Assembly: GCF_001661265.1 (NCBI RefSeq)
Contig: NW_017567020.1
Coordinates: 1 to 64,000, forward strand
Origin: Saitoella complicata NRRL Y-17804
Lineage: Eukaryota > Ascomycota > Saitoellomycetes > Saitoellales > Saitoellaceae
DNA length: 64,000 nucleotides
Direction: 5' to 3'
The notes under the pieces were generated by a model. That model saw only the letters and a program-made list of their open reading frames with translations, was not told the DNA's origin and made no database searches. This document shows positions 19,433 through 30,096 of the stretch, piece by piece. A program made the position numbers and the translations under genes. Each line of letters opens with the position of its first letter. Position 1 is the stretch's first letter.

Positions 19433-21130
19433 ATGTTGTCCGCACTCCGACGAATTACTCTAACAGCAATGGACAATGGAACGAAAGGAATGAGTCGTGC
19501 AGGACGTGGTGGTAGCCGTGGATTCTCCCGCGGAGGTGCTCGTGGAGGTGCTCGCAAAGTCTCCCAGGCTGGTGTCGCTCCTCCTGAGAAGAGACCCCGT
19601 ATGGACATTGCTACTCCCGAGTCCATGTCCCAATTCTCCACCGCACCCACCACTCCGGCCGAACCTTCGTCTGCGACTCCTCTTTTCCAGGACCTCGCCG
19701 ACCAAGGCGTCCTCAAGCCCAATCTTCTCCAAGCTATTCACAACAACTTGAAGTACAAGACTATGACAGAGGTCCAAGCCGCCACCATGGGATCCATTCT
19801 CGAGGGCAAAGACTGTCTCGCTCAGGCTAAGACTGGAACCGGAAAGACACTTGCGTTCCTCATCCCCGCAATCCAGACTTTGATGGGACGTCCGCCCACC
19901 AAGAAATCCATTCGCGCCATTATCGTCTCTCCTACCCGCGAACTGGCCAAACAGATCACGGATGAGGCACGACTCCTGATGACCGGATTCAACTTTAGAA
20001 GTCACACATCAATCGGCGGATTGAGCACTAGCAAAGACCAGAAGGCAGTCCTTACCTGCCCCGACCTCCTCATTGCCACCCCTGGCCGTCTCCACGACCA
20101 CCTCTCAAACCCATCTCTCAAAGCCTGCTTCACCGAAGTCCAATTCTTTGTCCTCGACGAAGCTGATCAACTCCTCGACCAAGGTTTCTCAGTCGCGCTG
20201 AACAAAATTATGGCTCTCCTCCCCCCAACCCCCAAGCGCCAAACCCTCCTCTTCTCCGCCACGGTTCCCAACACGATCAAGCAGCTCGCCGGTAAGCTGT
20301 TGAGACCCGGCTACGCGCTCATCAACACCATCAATGAAACCGACGTAGGCACCCACGAGCGGATCCCGCAATTCCTTATCCACGTCCCCTCTGTCAACAC
20401 CGTCTTACCCTCCCTCCTCGCCCTCATCCGCGCCGAACAAGCCTCGACCGACAAATTCAAGGCGGTCATCTTCCTCCCCACCGCCTACCAAACAAAACTG
20501 TTCGCAGAACACTTCACCCACATCGGAAGCACCCTCACTCCGTTCCTCCCAACCTACGAAATCCACTCCCGCCTCTCCCAATCCAAACGCGAAAAAACCG
20601 CCGACGAATTCCGCGCCGCGAAGACCGGAGTGTTGTTCTCCTCCGACGTCTCAGCCCGCGGTATGGATTTCCCGGACGTCACGCATGTAATCCAGGTCGG
20701 ACAACCCTCAAACCGCGAACAATACATCCACCGTCTCGGACGAACCGGACGTGCAGGTAAGAGCGGAAAAGGATTCCTCATCCTTGCACCCTACGAAGCC
20801 GCCTACCTCACCCAGATCAAAGACCTCCCTCTCGCCCCACACACCCTCGCCCCCACCTCCACCGACTTCGAGGTCTCTAACTCTGCTATGTCCCGCGTCC
20901 CGGAGCAAACGAAAAACAGGGCATACTCTGCCTGGCTCGGATTCTATAAGCAGCAGAAGGGAGCACTCAAACCTCAGGCGCTGGTGCAGATGGCGAATGA
21001 GATGGCGTGTGGAAAGGGTGGGTTTGGGTTGAAGTTGCCGCCGTTGATGTGGACGCAGACGGTTGGGAAGATGGGGTTGAAGGGGGTTGAAGGTTTGAGG
21101 CTTACGAAGGTGAAGCCTGGTTCTGATTAG
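19433..21130 (+). CDS. DEAD-box RNA helicase, mitochondrial Mss116-like
   Basis: Intronless gene for 565 aa. Residues 1-45 are basic, rich in Arg/Gly/Ser and begin MLSALRRITLT, compatible with a mitochondrial presequence. Helicase motifs in order: Q-motif region (MTEVQAATM), I AKTGTGKT, Ia PTRELAKQ, II DEAD, III SAT, V ARGMDFPDVTHVIQ, VI HRLGRTGRAG. The spacing, the short C-terminal extension and the presequence fit the Mss116/CYT-19 group, which remodels mitochondrial introns and transcripts. A cytosolic or nucleolar relative cannot be fully excluded. Confidence 0.88.
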   Translation: MLSALRRITLTAMDNGTKGMSRAGRGGSRGFSRGGARGGARKVSQAGVAPPEKRPRMDIATPESMSQFSTAPTTPAEPSSATPLFQDLADQGVLKPNLLQAIHNNLKYKTMTEVQAATMGSILEGKDCLAQAKTGTGKTLAFLIPAIQTLMGRPPTKKSIRAIIVSPTRELAKQITDEARLLMTGFNFRSHTSIGGLSTSKDQKAVLTCPDLLIATPGRLHDHLSNPSLKACFTEVQFFVLDEADQLLDQGFSVALNKIMALLPPTPKRQTLLFSATVPNTIKQLAGKLLRPGYALINTINETDVGTHERIPQFLIHVPSVNTVLPSLLALIRAEQASTDKFKAVIFLPTAYQTKLFAEHFTHIGSTLTPFLPTYEIHSRLSQSKREKTADEFRAAKTGVLFSSDVSARGMDFPDVTHVIQVGQPSNREQYIHRLGRTGRAGKSGKGFLILAPYEAAYLTQIKDLPLAPHTLAPTSTDFEVSNSAMSRVPEQTKNRAYSAWLGFYKQQKGALKPQALVQMANEMACGKGGFGLKLPPLMWTQTVGKMGLKGVEGLRLTKVKPGSD

Positions 21131-21309
21131 ATATTGATGTGGAAGTTACATGAAAGGAAAGAGATACTACGTGGATGAATAGCTATAGATGCAGATCTAG
21201 AGATACCTATTATCGATCCTTGAGACACCAATGTTTAGAATGCCTGTTATTGATGCTGTTCCATTACGTACGTCCCTCCAATCACAGTATATATTCCTTT
21301 TGATTATTA

Positions 21310-21642
21310 TTACTGTCCAACTTTCAACTCACCCATTGCCTCCTCAACACTCCCCCCAACCTCCTTCTTCTCCGCCTCAGTCTGTTCCGCCTTCTTCTCA
21401 CCCCTGGGGTACCTACTCCCCTTATCCTTCTTCTTCTCCTTCTCCTTCTCCTTCTTCGCTTTCCCTCCCTCCACCGGGTGCGCCCTCTCTGCAATCTCCT
21501 GCCACTCCTTATCCGCAACATGCCTTTCCTGAATCGGTTTGAGAAGTTTTGTTGATCTCATCCGTCACGCCTGGTTTCGGGTCCATGACTAATACTAGAC
21601 AGCGTCCCATCATACCTCATCGGGGGTCATTTGGGCGGCCAT
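21310..21642 (-). CDS. Small lysine/glutamate-rich protein, two exons
   Basis: Predicted exons: 21642-21616 and 21528-21310, intron 87 bp (GTATGA...TTCAG). The product has 81 aa, starting MAAQMTPDE and continuing with ERHVADKEWQEIAERAHPV, then a highly charged KKEKEKEKKKDKG run and an acidic end. The start has a good context (AAAATGGCC), and reading stays open across the splice. I do not recognise the family. The 72-codon second exon is supported by its strongly biased, non-random composition; the splice is inferred. Confidence 0.55.
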
Positions 21643-22479
21643 TTTGAGAAGCTCAAAGGCTGATGATTGAATTGCGAAGGTGCTCTCGGCTAAGCTTTGT
21701 GCATGGGGGCTGCAGGACGGCCGTACCGCACACAAATGAAGGGATGGGAAATCACGAGGATTGTGACTACTAAAGCAGAGAAATCCCTTCCGGTTCTACC
21801 GGGGAAAGGTATTGCACTCCGGATGTATCCAGGACAAGACTGATTTCGGCCGACTAAGCTTGAGGGCCCCATTGAAGTCAAGGTTTGATCTGACATCGTT
21901 TGACCACGGAGAACACACCTCAAAGGAGATGTTCAACCTTTTCAACAATACATGGAAAGCATCAATCTAAACGGGAGTTCAGAACCGCCTTTGCTCGTCT
22001 CCACGAAATCAACGAACTGTTTGTCACAAGTCCTATCCTTTCGATCCAGAAGCCCAAACTTCAAGAATGCTTTTTACGGTTTGGCAATGTCCATTCGACA
22101 TAACAAAGAGATCTTGCAGAATTGCACAGAAAGCCAGGAATATTTCAAAGCACTGGATTGATGAAGATTGGAAGTATCACAAACAGTTTGTGGAATTCGT
22201 TGAGTTGAGTAATGGCGGCTCTACACAAACTCCCGCGGTTGCCAAACTTATTTGCACGAGTACAGTAGCTTTGGAAGGTACTATCAGTCTTCGCTTGACT
22301 CAGCCCTTTCACAGACGATCGCGACTTTCTCGTATTACCAAGAAGCAATTTATTCGAAGAGTAACCCAGGTACATTCTTCTCAAACGCCAACGCCGTCGA
22401 TAGCAATATTCCCACACAATATCTCCGGTAGATTCTACTCTTTCCTCCTCTCATTCATATAGCCCACTCCTCTCTCCCT
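21643..22479. other. Intergenic, no gene identified
   Basis: About 840 bp without a supported gene, lower in GC than its surroundings. Short open frames here have no recognisable domain and no consistent codon bias. Confidence 0.4.
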
Positions 22480-23457
22480 TTATACTTCTTGAGTAGATCT
22501 CCACTCAATTCCTTGCTTCTCCTTCATCTCCTCCCACACCTCCCTCTCCCTTCTCAACCCCCTCCTAACCCACCCCACCGTAACCCCCGTCCAAACCGCA
22601 ACCCAAATCCACGGCACAACCCACGCGACAATATACCCCACCAACTGACTCCTAATCCCCATCACAACACCCGTTAGGGCTGTCGCAACCACAATCGCGC
22701 CGATCGCCCAAAACACCCCGAGTCTCCAGAGAAGATCGGGGAGGACTGGGGATGCTACATAGCGTTCATTCCATGCGCTACGGAAGGTCCGGCCACCGGC
22801 TCCGTCGACGGCGACGATGTCTTCAACGATGGTATAGACCGATGGACGGATCGGTTCGCCTTTCGGGACAGAAGAAATGCGGCAAGGAGCGGGATGGTGG
22901 CGGGAGTAAAGGAAGTCGTTAAACAGCATCACGAAACCCATAAAGAACATCACACTCGCAGGCGGCATAGCGAGAAGCCTAATGACCGGTTCCCGCGGAA
23001 TCGTACCCACGATCAACTCCGCAGCCAACACCACCCAAAGCCCCGTAAAACACCAATGAAAGGCATCGAATCCCCATTTCTTGTCATTCCCCAACGGCCT
23101 GTTCCGCAAAGAGTTCTTCCCAAACGCTAAGTGCCAAGAACGGAGTGTATATTCCCATATCGCGACGCCACCGAAGAGGGCGGTGGAGATGGTGAAGACG
23201 TGGTTGTGAGAGAGTGAGGTACCGTACCAGAGGCCGACATAGAGGGCGATTGGCATGAGGCAGGAGTCGATGAGCATCATTGTCCAGAAGGAGAGGATGG
23301 AAAGTTTGCGGGTGTGGAGGGTGTAAGGGAGGGGTGGCAATTCTCCGGTCAATTGGGACGGATCAGGAGGGAGGACGGCGGTGCCATTAGAGGAGCGGGA
23401 GATGGGATCGGGATCTGCTGCCACAGTCCGCGATGAGGACGTTTCTGTACCGTTCAT
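22480..23457 (-). CDS. Uncharacterised multi-pass membrane protein
   Basis: Intronless gene for 325 aa. About seven hydrophobic helices follow a 45-residue polar N-terminus: near 55-75, 85-105, 135-155, 160-180 and three toward the end (240-300). Notable residues are the DSC in the first helix, a conserved-looking SWHLAFGKNS loop and the Arg/Glu-rich C-terminal helix. I recognise it only as a generic fungal membrane protein. The closely following minus-strand gene is IME4; the two are not an operon. Confidence 0.7.
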   Translation of the reverse strand: MNGTETSSSRTVAADPDPISRSSNGTAVLPPDPSQLTGELPPLPYTLHTRKLSILSFWTMMLIDSCLMPIALYVGLWYGTSLSHNHVFTISTALFGGVAIWEYTLRSWHLAFGKNSLRNRPLGNDKKWGFDAFHWCFTGLWVVLAAELIVGTIPREPVIRLLAMPPASVMFFMGFVMLFNDFLYSRHHPAPCRISSVPKGEPIRPSVYTIVEDIVAVDGAGGRTFRSAWNERYVASPVLPDLLWRLGVFWAIGAIVVATALTGVVMGIRSQLVGYIVAWVVPWIWVAVWTGVTVGWVRRGLRREREVWEEMKEKQGIEWRSTQEV

Positions 23458-23848
23458 GGAGGCTGTAGTTGTTTGTGAAGGTCAGTTGATGACGGCTGAG
23501 GAAGCATTGGAGGCGAGACAGACATTTTCTTGGAGTTTGGATGTATAAGGTTGTCGATCATTGCGTAGAACATGACGTCACACAGGGAATCCCAGCTGTT
23601 CTGAAGAACCCTGCAACGAACTCGGAAAAATACACTCTTAGGAGGAGTCCAGACAGATCACGAAGCAAATATGTGTAAAGACCTTTTGCTAGGGCAGGCG
23701 CGTCCTGTCGTTGGCGGTTTGCAACAGCGCGCCCCAGCTGTTCCTCACGGTGTGATATCAAATCAGAACTATCGACCAACTGCCGTTACCATTCCACTGT
23801 GATCCTTCGTTCATCAAAAGTTTCGATACAAAATCCTAGATCCGCCGC
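23458..23848. other. Intergenic, promoter of the membrane-protein gene
   Basis: Lies between the ATG of the membrane-protein gene and the 3' end of the IME4-type gene. Nothing else seen. Confidence 0.5.
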
Positions 23849-25413
23849 TCACCTCGATACCTCCATCTCTACCCCAACCCTCTCCCCCACCTCCCTCTCC
23901 AAAATCCTACTGCCCTTCAACTGATTCCCAACCGTAATCCACCCGGGTCTCAAATTCCCCTCCCTACCAAAAATCTCTAGCTTCCGCACATTGGGACCAA
24001 CGATGCGATCGATCAGCGGGTAAATCTCATCCGGCTTCCGACTCGTCTCTCGAACTTCAGACACGAGAACATCGGCATCGAGGGGCCGCCAATGTGCCGA
24101 AATACCCCGAGTGTCGAACGCCTCGTGGGAACGGGAGGAAGATGGGAGGCGTACACCGACGAGTAGATGCTCCTTACTATGATTCAACCAATGCCCCGTC
24201 CGTCCCGTCCGGATACACCGCCCCAACTGATTCACCTTAACCCACACCACCTCATCGACTCTCCTATACCCCCAACTCTGCATCGCCTGTCTGCCGACTT
24301 CCAATGCCCGCCCGGTGACCCAGAGAAGGAGTAGACCTCCTTCTTCCTGGAGAGTTTCGCCGGGCATTCGCAATGTCTCGTCATCCGTTAATGTCCCATA
24401 CGGCAGCAACTGGTGAATGTCCCACGGTGGGTCCATCATTACCACGCCGAACTTTCCTAGACTCCGGAAGTCCAACTTTCTGATATCGGCTGAGATCCAT
24501 TGGGCCGGGAGGGGGGTTGGTGGGGTGTACATTGGTTCTGTGCGGGACCAGATGTCGGGGCGAGGTGGGGAAGAGGAGGAGGAGCTGGAGAGGGTGGGAG
24601 GGCAGCTTGGGGGGAGGATGTCGTAGTGAAGGTATTTGCAAGAGGTTGCGATTCGGTGACAAGTATCTGCTCCTCATATCAGCTCCACTAGTCTCGTTCA
24701 TGTGAGAAGGGAAAACACATACTCAAATACGAACAATCCCCCAAAGCAATATCCGTCCACGGCTTCACAATCGGCACAAAATGCGCCTGATCACGACAGG
24801 CCATCCCTCCATTCGCCCTCGCACACCCCGTCTTCGTAAAGTTTGGACAGTAAGATATAAAAGCTGATTCGGAATTTGAGACAGTGTTTGGTGGTGGAGT
24901 GTAGGGGAGGGAGGAGAGGAAGGTTGGAGTTGAGAGGAGGGTGAGGGAGGTTTGTTTGAGCTCTTCCTCGTGTTGTGCAATAACTCCTCTGTCTAGGTCT
25001 TTGGGTTTGGATGAAGGATCGGTCTTTCGAATACGTTGGCGTTTTGGTGTGGGTAAGGGTGGGATGGTGACTCCGGAGGCGACGGCGGCGACCCTCACAA
25101 CCCGGACATCAAACCACTCCAAACAGCTATCGTCTCCGATCCAAACTCCCGTATGCCACACCCTTGCAAGCTTCTGCAACGTAGATCGGAGGGAGGAGAG
25201 AGCAGAGGTTGAATACGTCAACTCTGGGAAGCGTCTGCATAAGCTGTACCGTCACAATTAGTCCTCTGCATAAGAAGAATAAGATGTACAGCACCTGATG
25301 AGTAGGGCATGAGGTGTAAGCGGGAGGGAGGTCAGGAAGGTTGGAGGGGCCGTGGAGAGGTGGAGGAGGAGGACGGATTCGAGGTTTCGTGCGGTCGGTT
25401 GAGAGTTGGTCAT
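23849..25413 (-). CDS. IME4: mRNA N6-adenosine methyltransferase, IME4/METTL3 family
   Basis: Three exons: 25413-25295, 25243-24723 and 24666-23849, with introns of 51 and 56 bp; 485 aa. A zinc-finger region precedes the catalytic part: a CxxxxxTGCARANGGMACRDQAHF cluster and GDCSYL followed by TC...TCKYLHYDIL, which is completed only by the second splice. The methyltransferase domain has the catalytic DPPW in VVMMDPPWDIHQ, then LWVTGRALEVGR, WVKVNQLGRCIRTGRTGHWLNHSKEHLL and the NPPGW-like end GRPGWITVGNQL-type motif. METTL3 enzymes make m6A in mRNA, in yeasts during meiosis. The region 25414-25812 is a divergent promoter shared with the 2OG oxygenase gene. Confidence 0.94.
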
Positions 25414-25812
25414 TGCAGTGGCAATAGTTGCTAAGCTGCGCTCAGATGTTTCGAAGTTGAGCTGACGGATTGGTGATTGCGAGAGACGTTTCGTAAGTGA
25501 AGGTTACACCTATAACGCGTACAGCGCTCCCACAGTCAACGACATCCGATCCGCGGCTGCGACAGAGCTTCGAATTCCTGGAGAACTGCCAAAGAAACAA
25601 AGGGTTGAATACCGCCGAAACCTAACGCCCAATTGACAAGATTATTCGATCCAGCAGGTGGTCCGTTATCAGTCCTTATCGTCGTACGTCCATACGACGC
25701 TGTCCTGCCCTTGCACTAGAAACTCGCCCCACGCACTTTTCCTATACGACCTTCAACACCTCTACTCCAAACTCAATTCTCAATCGACGCTTGATCCGTC
25801 CATCATACCATC
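25414..25812. promoter_or_regulatory. Divergent promoter region, IME4-type and 2OG oxygenase genes
   Basis: About 400 bp between two head-to-head start codons. No TATA box of the TATAAA form is evident on either side. Shared control of an RNA-modification gene and an oxygenase gene is possible but not shown. Confidence 0.4.
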
Positions 25813-27432
25813 ATGGGCAAAACCGCCAAACGCAGAAAGCTCGCCTCAACCGTCATCGCGAAGTCCGTAGCTCCTCCCTCCCCCTCCACCTCCGCCGACG
25901 ACACCGAAATAACATCCCCCTTCGCCGTAATCTCCCAAGACGACCTTGACATCGCCGTCGACACCCTCGAGCAACTCGCCGCACACCCAACCCTCCTCAA
26001 ACACAAGGATCTCCGTCAACTTCGATCGGCGGTATGGGCATACTCTCAATCGCTTCCGAACCCGGGGAACTCGCTTACGGCACGGTTATCTTCGGCACTA
26101 GAGGCAGGAGCGTGGACGGACGCGAGGGTTTTGTTGGCGGAGATGAAGATTAGGGGGATTAAGCCAAAGTTGGGGGCGTTGCAGAGGTGGGTTAGGGAGT
26201 GTGATGCTGCGAGTGTGGGGGTGGAGGGTGGGTGGTCTGAGGAGGTCATGACTGTCCTGGACGGGATTCTTCGCGTCTGTCAACCTGCGCGTGGAGGCTA
26301 CGATGATGACGATAACCCTTTACCAGTTGGTGGTGCCCCAGAATTTTCATCAACCAACGCTGCGCCGAAGAGGAAGGCTGGAGAGTTACACGATGCCGCT
26401 GAGCCCTTCGAAGACGGCGAAGGAAAACCAGTCCCCGTCACCGCAGAAGCCCTCGCCATCGACACCGGCTCCACCTCTCAATCCGTTGTCCGCCGACATC
26501 CAGCTTGGTCCGTCGGTAAACCCCACAACCATCCCATCTACGCAAACGCCATGGCAAACACCCTAACACATAACGGCGCCATGCCCCCAGACTTGCTCAA
26601 AACAAAGTTCACCGCAATTTCCACGATTCCCGGACCGGAACGTCGACCGGCGAATTTGCATCCAGCAATTATCTATGCCTCGCAGCCGGGGACGATTGCA
26701 ATGGATGAGACCCACCCTCCAGTGGTCCGCCACGACGTCCCCGACGTCCCCGGCGCGTTCCTCCTTCAAGATGCGTTATCGGTCGACGAATGCACACAAA
26801 TCATCCGCGCGGGCGAAACGATGGGATTCCTCCCCGACATACCCGCCCAAGGCGACGCCTCCGTCCTCGCCCACAATTTCATCTGGTTCGCGGATCGGGC
26901 GTTTCATGATACGCTATGGTCTCGAATCGTCCATCTCCTACCGGAGAAGATTGCAGGTGGGAAGGTGTGGGGGCTTAATGTCCGGTTTCGGGTGTATCGG
27001 TACGTGCCCGGCGCTATTTACCGTCCACACATCGATGGGGCTTGGCCGCCCTCCGGAACCGATCCCACTAAACCGGTGCATGACTCATATGTCTACGACG
27101 CGAGTCCGCCCGATAAACCTTTGTACTCGCGCCTCACGTTCTTGATCTACCTCAACGACGAGTTCCCGGGCGGACACACGACATTCTTCCTTCCCTCCCC
27201 CACGCGCGACGGAATCCTCGACGCACACAGTGTGAAACCACGGATGGGGTCTGTACTAGTCTTTCCGCACGGGGAGGGCAGGGGGAGTTTGTTGCATGAG
27301 GGGAGTGCGGTGGGGGGGGAGTTGGGGGAGAGGGAGGGGGGTGGGAAGGGGGTTGTGGGGGAGGGGAAGTATGTTATCAGGACGGATGTGGTGTATGAGG
27401 TGCAGAGGGGGGAGGTTAGGGATAAGCAGTAA
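25813..27432 (+). CDS. 2-oxoglutarate/Fe(II)-dependent oxygenase (prolyl-hydroxylase type)
   Basis: Intronless gene for 539 aa. The N-terminus MGKTAKRRKL is a basic, nuclear-signal-like stretch. Residues about 45-160 form a helical region of unknown type; a disordered acidic part follows. The oxygenase fold occupies about 310-525: iron-binding HID in YRPHIDGAWPP, LTFLIYLNDEFPGGHTTFF, the distal His in LLHEGSAV and the 2OG-binding Arg in KYVIRTDVVYEV. The substrate is unknown; the prolyl-4-hydroxylase-like core fits peptide or protein hydroxylation. Confidence 0.85.
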   Translation: MGKTAKRRKLASTVIAKSVAPPSPSTSADDTEITSPFAVISQDDLDIAVDTLEQLAAHPTLLKHKDLRQLRSAVWAYSQSLPNPGNSLTARLSSALEAGAWTDARVLLAEMKIRGIKPKLGALQRWVRECDAASVGVEGGWSEEVMTVLDGILRVCQPARGGYDDDDNPLPVGGAPEFSSTNAAPKRKAGELHDAAEPFEDGEGKPVPVTAEALAIDTGSTSQSVVRRHPAWSVGKPHNHPIYANAMANTLTHNGAMPPDLLKTKFTAISTIPGPERRPANLHPAIIYASQPGTIAMDETHPPVVRHDVPDVPGAFLLQDALSVDECTQIIRAGETMGFLPDIPAQGDASVLAHNFIWFADRAFHDTLWSRIVHLLPEKIAGGKVWGLNVRFRVYRYVPGAIYRPHIDGAWPPSGTDPTKPVHDSYVYDASPPDKPLYSRLTFLIYLNDEFPGGHTTFFLPSPTRDGILDAHSVKPRMGSVLVFPHGEGRGSLLHEGSAVGGELGEREGGGKGVVGEGKYVIRTDVVYEVQRGEVRDKQ

Positions 27433-27729
27433 TGGAGGATGGAGGCTGCGAAGTAAGAATGCTGCTTGTTGGGGACGGCGTCTAGTTTTTGGGTATACCT
27501 TGCAATATTTTGTTGCTCACGTTAGGGACACCCTCGAGAGCTTGAAGTTTCACATCAATCGACGACTTGCGGTTACGTGGATTCTATTGTTAACCCAATA
27601 CGTATATGAGGTGACCTTCACAACAAACACCATTGTACAGACCTACCGATATGCGATAAATAACCGTACTCCAAAGATGATACTTCGACGGGGAAAATCC
27701 AACAACAGAACAACCGACCAGTATTGCCT

Positions 27730-28143
27730 CTACTCAATCAGATGCTCCTGAGCTTCCGCCTTATCCTCCAGTTCGAGTGCCTGCAGCTCATCCAATGCCT
27801 CCTCCTTCTTCACTTCAGCGATCTTGGGGAACTTGATGAAACCTTCCAAAAGCTTGTCGACAAACGTATCAGCCAACATTCTTTCTGCATCATAATCGAC
27901 TATGGTCTTGAGGTAACGCTGCATAGTAAGCTGCCCCTTCTTCCTCGCAATCGTGACCTTTGACTTCTTCCTCAACAACTCTTCGGCATTATAATTGTGC
28001 AAAACTTCCCTAGATCGCCTGCGCAGTTCGAGTGCAGTCAATTCGTTTGGCACGCGCAGCCAAGGCCACTCTTTCCGAGTAACGTACAGATAAATTTGGT
28101 CGAAGAGTTTGTTCTGACGAAGCACTTGTTCGCTACTGCGCAT
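27730..28143 (-). CDS. Hypothetical protein, 3' exon; related to the gene at 28985
   Basis: A 137-codon frame whose ATG at 28143 may be internal, since protein-like sequence continues upstream in other frames (for example a stretch encoding KEREPKWEEASCEVP near 28290) and would need an intron to join. Its C-terminal half (LRKKSK...RKKGQ.T.QRY...FVDKLLEGFIK) resembles the C-terminal part of the next gene. Highly charged and helical. I recognise no named family. Confidence 0.45.
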   Translation of the reverse strand: MRSSEQVLRQNKLFDQIYLYVTRKEWPWLRVPNELTALELRRRSREVLHNYNAEELLRKKSKVTIARKKGQLTMQRYLKTIVDYDAERMLADTFVDKLLEGFIKFPKIAEVKKEEALDELQALELEDKAEAQEHLIE

Positions 28144-28984
28144 GCGTTGATCTTGAACCTCTCTCTAATTATCGTTCCATTCGATCGTGTAGACGAGCAG
28201 AATGGAGTCGAATTCAGACGTGGCTAACCTTCCCGGGCAAGACTTCTGAACGGACCCAATTGGATTGGCACTTCACAACTTGCCTCCTCCCACTTGGGCT
28301 CACGTTCTTTCATCAACAGCGTCTAGATCTGGTTGAGCGCTTTACGAACAAAGGGGACATGCTTAGCTACGGATTGCAAAAGCTATAGCTGTTCTGTAAA
28401 GTTGAATATATGACGTTCCGACTCGCGGGGCGCCGCGGTTTCCATTGCTTTATTTCTGTCCAAGATATTCTTTTTCGGGGACAGTGTTGGTGACGTCTTG
28501 GGATTTCCAGAGCGTTAAAGTGCGATTCCGTTTTCGGGCCATGTAAACTGTGCATACGGGGTAACCTGATAGATTTACGACCCGACAAACCCAGCAGAAC
28601 ACTATCTCATAAATCCTACTGATGTTTGACTGTGCTACAAAAGTATATGTACCGTGCTTGGACCGTCCCAACCGTGACAAGTGTGGGGCACAGGTAAGAG
28701 CTCCAGAAAACCTGCTGAACGTGCCAGCACCAGAGCTGGGAGGCCGCCGCCGTCGAGATCTTCTGGAACTACAAAACCCACTTCTTTGTGCAATGACGTG
28801 GATTTATTGTTTTACCATTAGGTATATACGATAAGAGAAACCAAAAAAAGCACCAACCTTCAACCCTACCAAAATATAACTATACCCCCAAAGCGCTAGC
28901 AGAAACCTTTAACAGACCAACGCACAACCAAATACGTAGACCACCGGACCCACTATCGTACAACTACCCAAACTTAAAACATAT
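28144..28984. other. Probable upstream exons of the previous gene; unresolved
   Basis: Several short minus-strand frames look protein-like, including one starting MARKRNRTLTLW near 28540, but I cannot fix exon borders. The last 180 bp before 28984 are A-rich and likely the 3' flank of the next gene. Confidence 0.3.
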
Positions 28985-29655
28985 TTATGTAGTTTTCTCC
29001 TCCTCCATGGCCTGCTTCTCATCGAATACCAACCCTTCCATCTTAATCCCTATTTCCACCGATTCTTCCACGACATTCTTGAGATGCGCTGCCATCATCT
29101 TCGTAACGAACTCCTCGTGGTTGGAGATTGTTTTCTCGAAGCATGATAGGTAGTCAGCGTACTGTTGGAAGGTCTTCTCTTGACCTTTCTTCACAACCTT
29201 CCCACCCGGAAGCTTCCTCCTCAACACCTCATCCACGGGAGGCTCGCGTTCACACAACTCCTTGCTCAACTCGACGGCGATGTCTGAGAGTAGGGTATTT
29301 TCGTCACTCCTTGCAGCGGCTTCACCAGATTGCTGCCCCTGGTGGCCTTCCAGGACAACACGGCGACGAATGGTCTTCAAGAGCTCGTAGCCCTCCATGA
29401 ACGTCATGTTATGCCTCACAGCGGCGGCCACATCCACTTTTGCAATCTCATCCCATTCAGGGACCTCAATTAACGAATCGAAGCGATACAAGGCCGCTTT
29501 GGCGGTGATATGCTTCACCCCCCACCAATTGCAGGATACGTCTAGCGGGACAGCCCTTGCAATACGCTCCCACTCAGGTAGGCGCTTTGCCGGTGGTAAC
29601 TTGAGATTAAGAGCGTGCTCACCGGCGTGCTGAACAACGGACCTCAACAGTGCGA
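28985..29655 (-). CDS. Hypothetical protein, C-terminal part, cut by assembly gap
   Basis: A minus-strand frame that is coding up to about 29655, where the sequence turns into the inverted arm beside the gap. It encodes a helical, charged protein with WWGVKHITAKAALYRFDSL, then LRRKLPGGKVVKKGQEKTFQQY near the end. It probably belongs to the same gene as the frame at 30097-30807, the pieces being separated by the gap. The C-terminal pattern is shared with the gene at 27730. Function unknown. Confidence 0.5.
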
Positions 29656-29796
29656 AAGAAGAATGAGGGTGCCTCACATCCCGAACCGTCAAACAACGAA
29701 GAAGACGAGTCGGACGACGCCGCATTCAACAATTCACCTCGGGCTATGAGTCCCCCGACCATCTTTGAGATTGCTCAAACTTTGATGACGGATTCA
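29656..29796 (+). repeat. Left arm of a 141-bp inverted repeat at the assembly gap
   Basis: The reverse complement of 30124-30264, apparently exact. Its last 37 bases (29760-29796) recur as a direct copy at 30060-30096 on the other side of the gap. Both facts point to a fold-back or misjoined assembly. Confidence 0.9.
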
Positions 29797-30059
29797 NNNN
29801 NNNNNNNNNNNNNNNNNNNNNNNNNNNNNNNNNNNNNNNNNNNNNNNNNNNNNNNNNNNNNNNNNNNNNNNNNNNNNNNNNNNNNNNNNNNNNNNNNNNN
29901 NNNNNNNNNNNNNNNNNNNNNNNNNNNNNNNNNNNNNNNNNNNNNNNNNNNNNNNNNNNNNNNNNNNNNNNNNNNNNNNNNNNNNNNNNNNNNNNNNNNN
30001 NNNNNNNNNNNNNNNNNNNNNNNNNNNNNNNNNNNNNNNNNNNNNNNNNNNNNNNNNNN
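29797..30059. other. Assembly gap (263 N)
   Basis: A run of undetermined bases flanked by the inverted arms and a 37-bp direct repeat. The true distance and order across it are not known. Confidence 0.99.
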
Positions 30060-30096
30060 CATCTTTGAGATTGCTCAAACTTTGATGACGGATTCA

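Noticed and set aside
29650-29796. Plus-strand frame left of the gap
   Set aside because: It is only the inverted copy of the coding sequence at 30124-30264.
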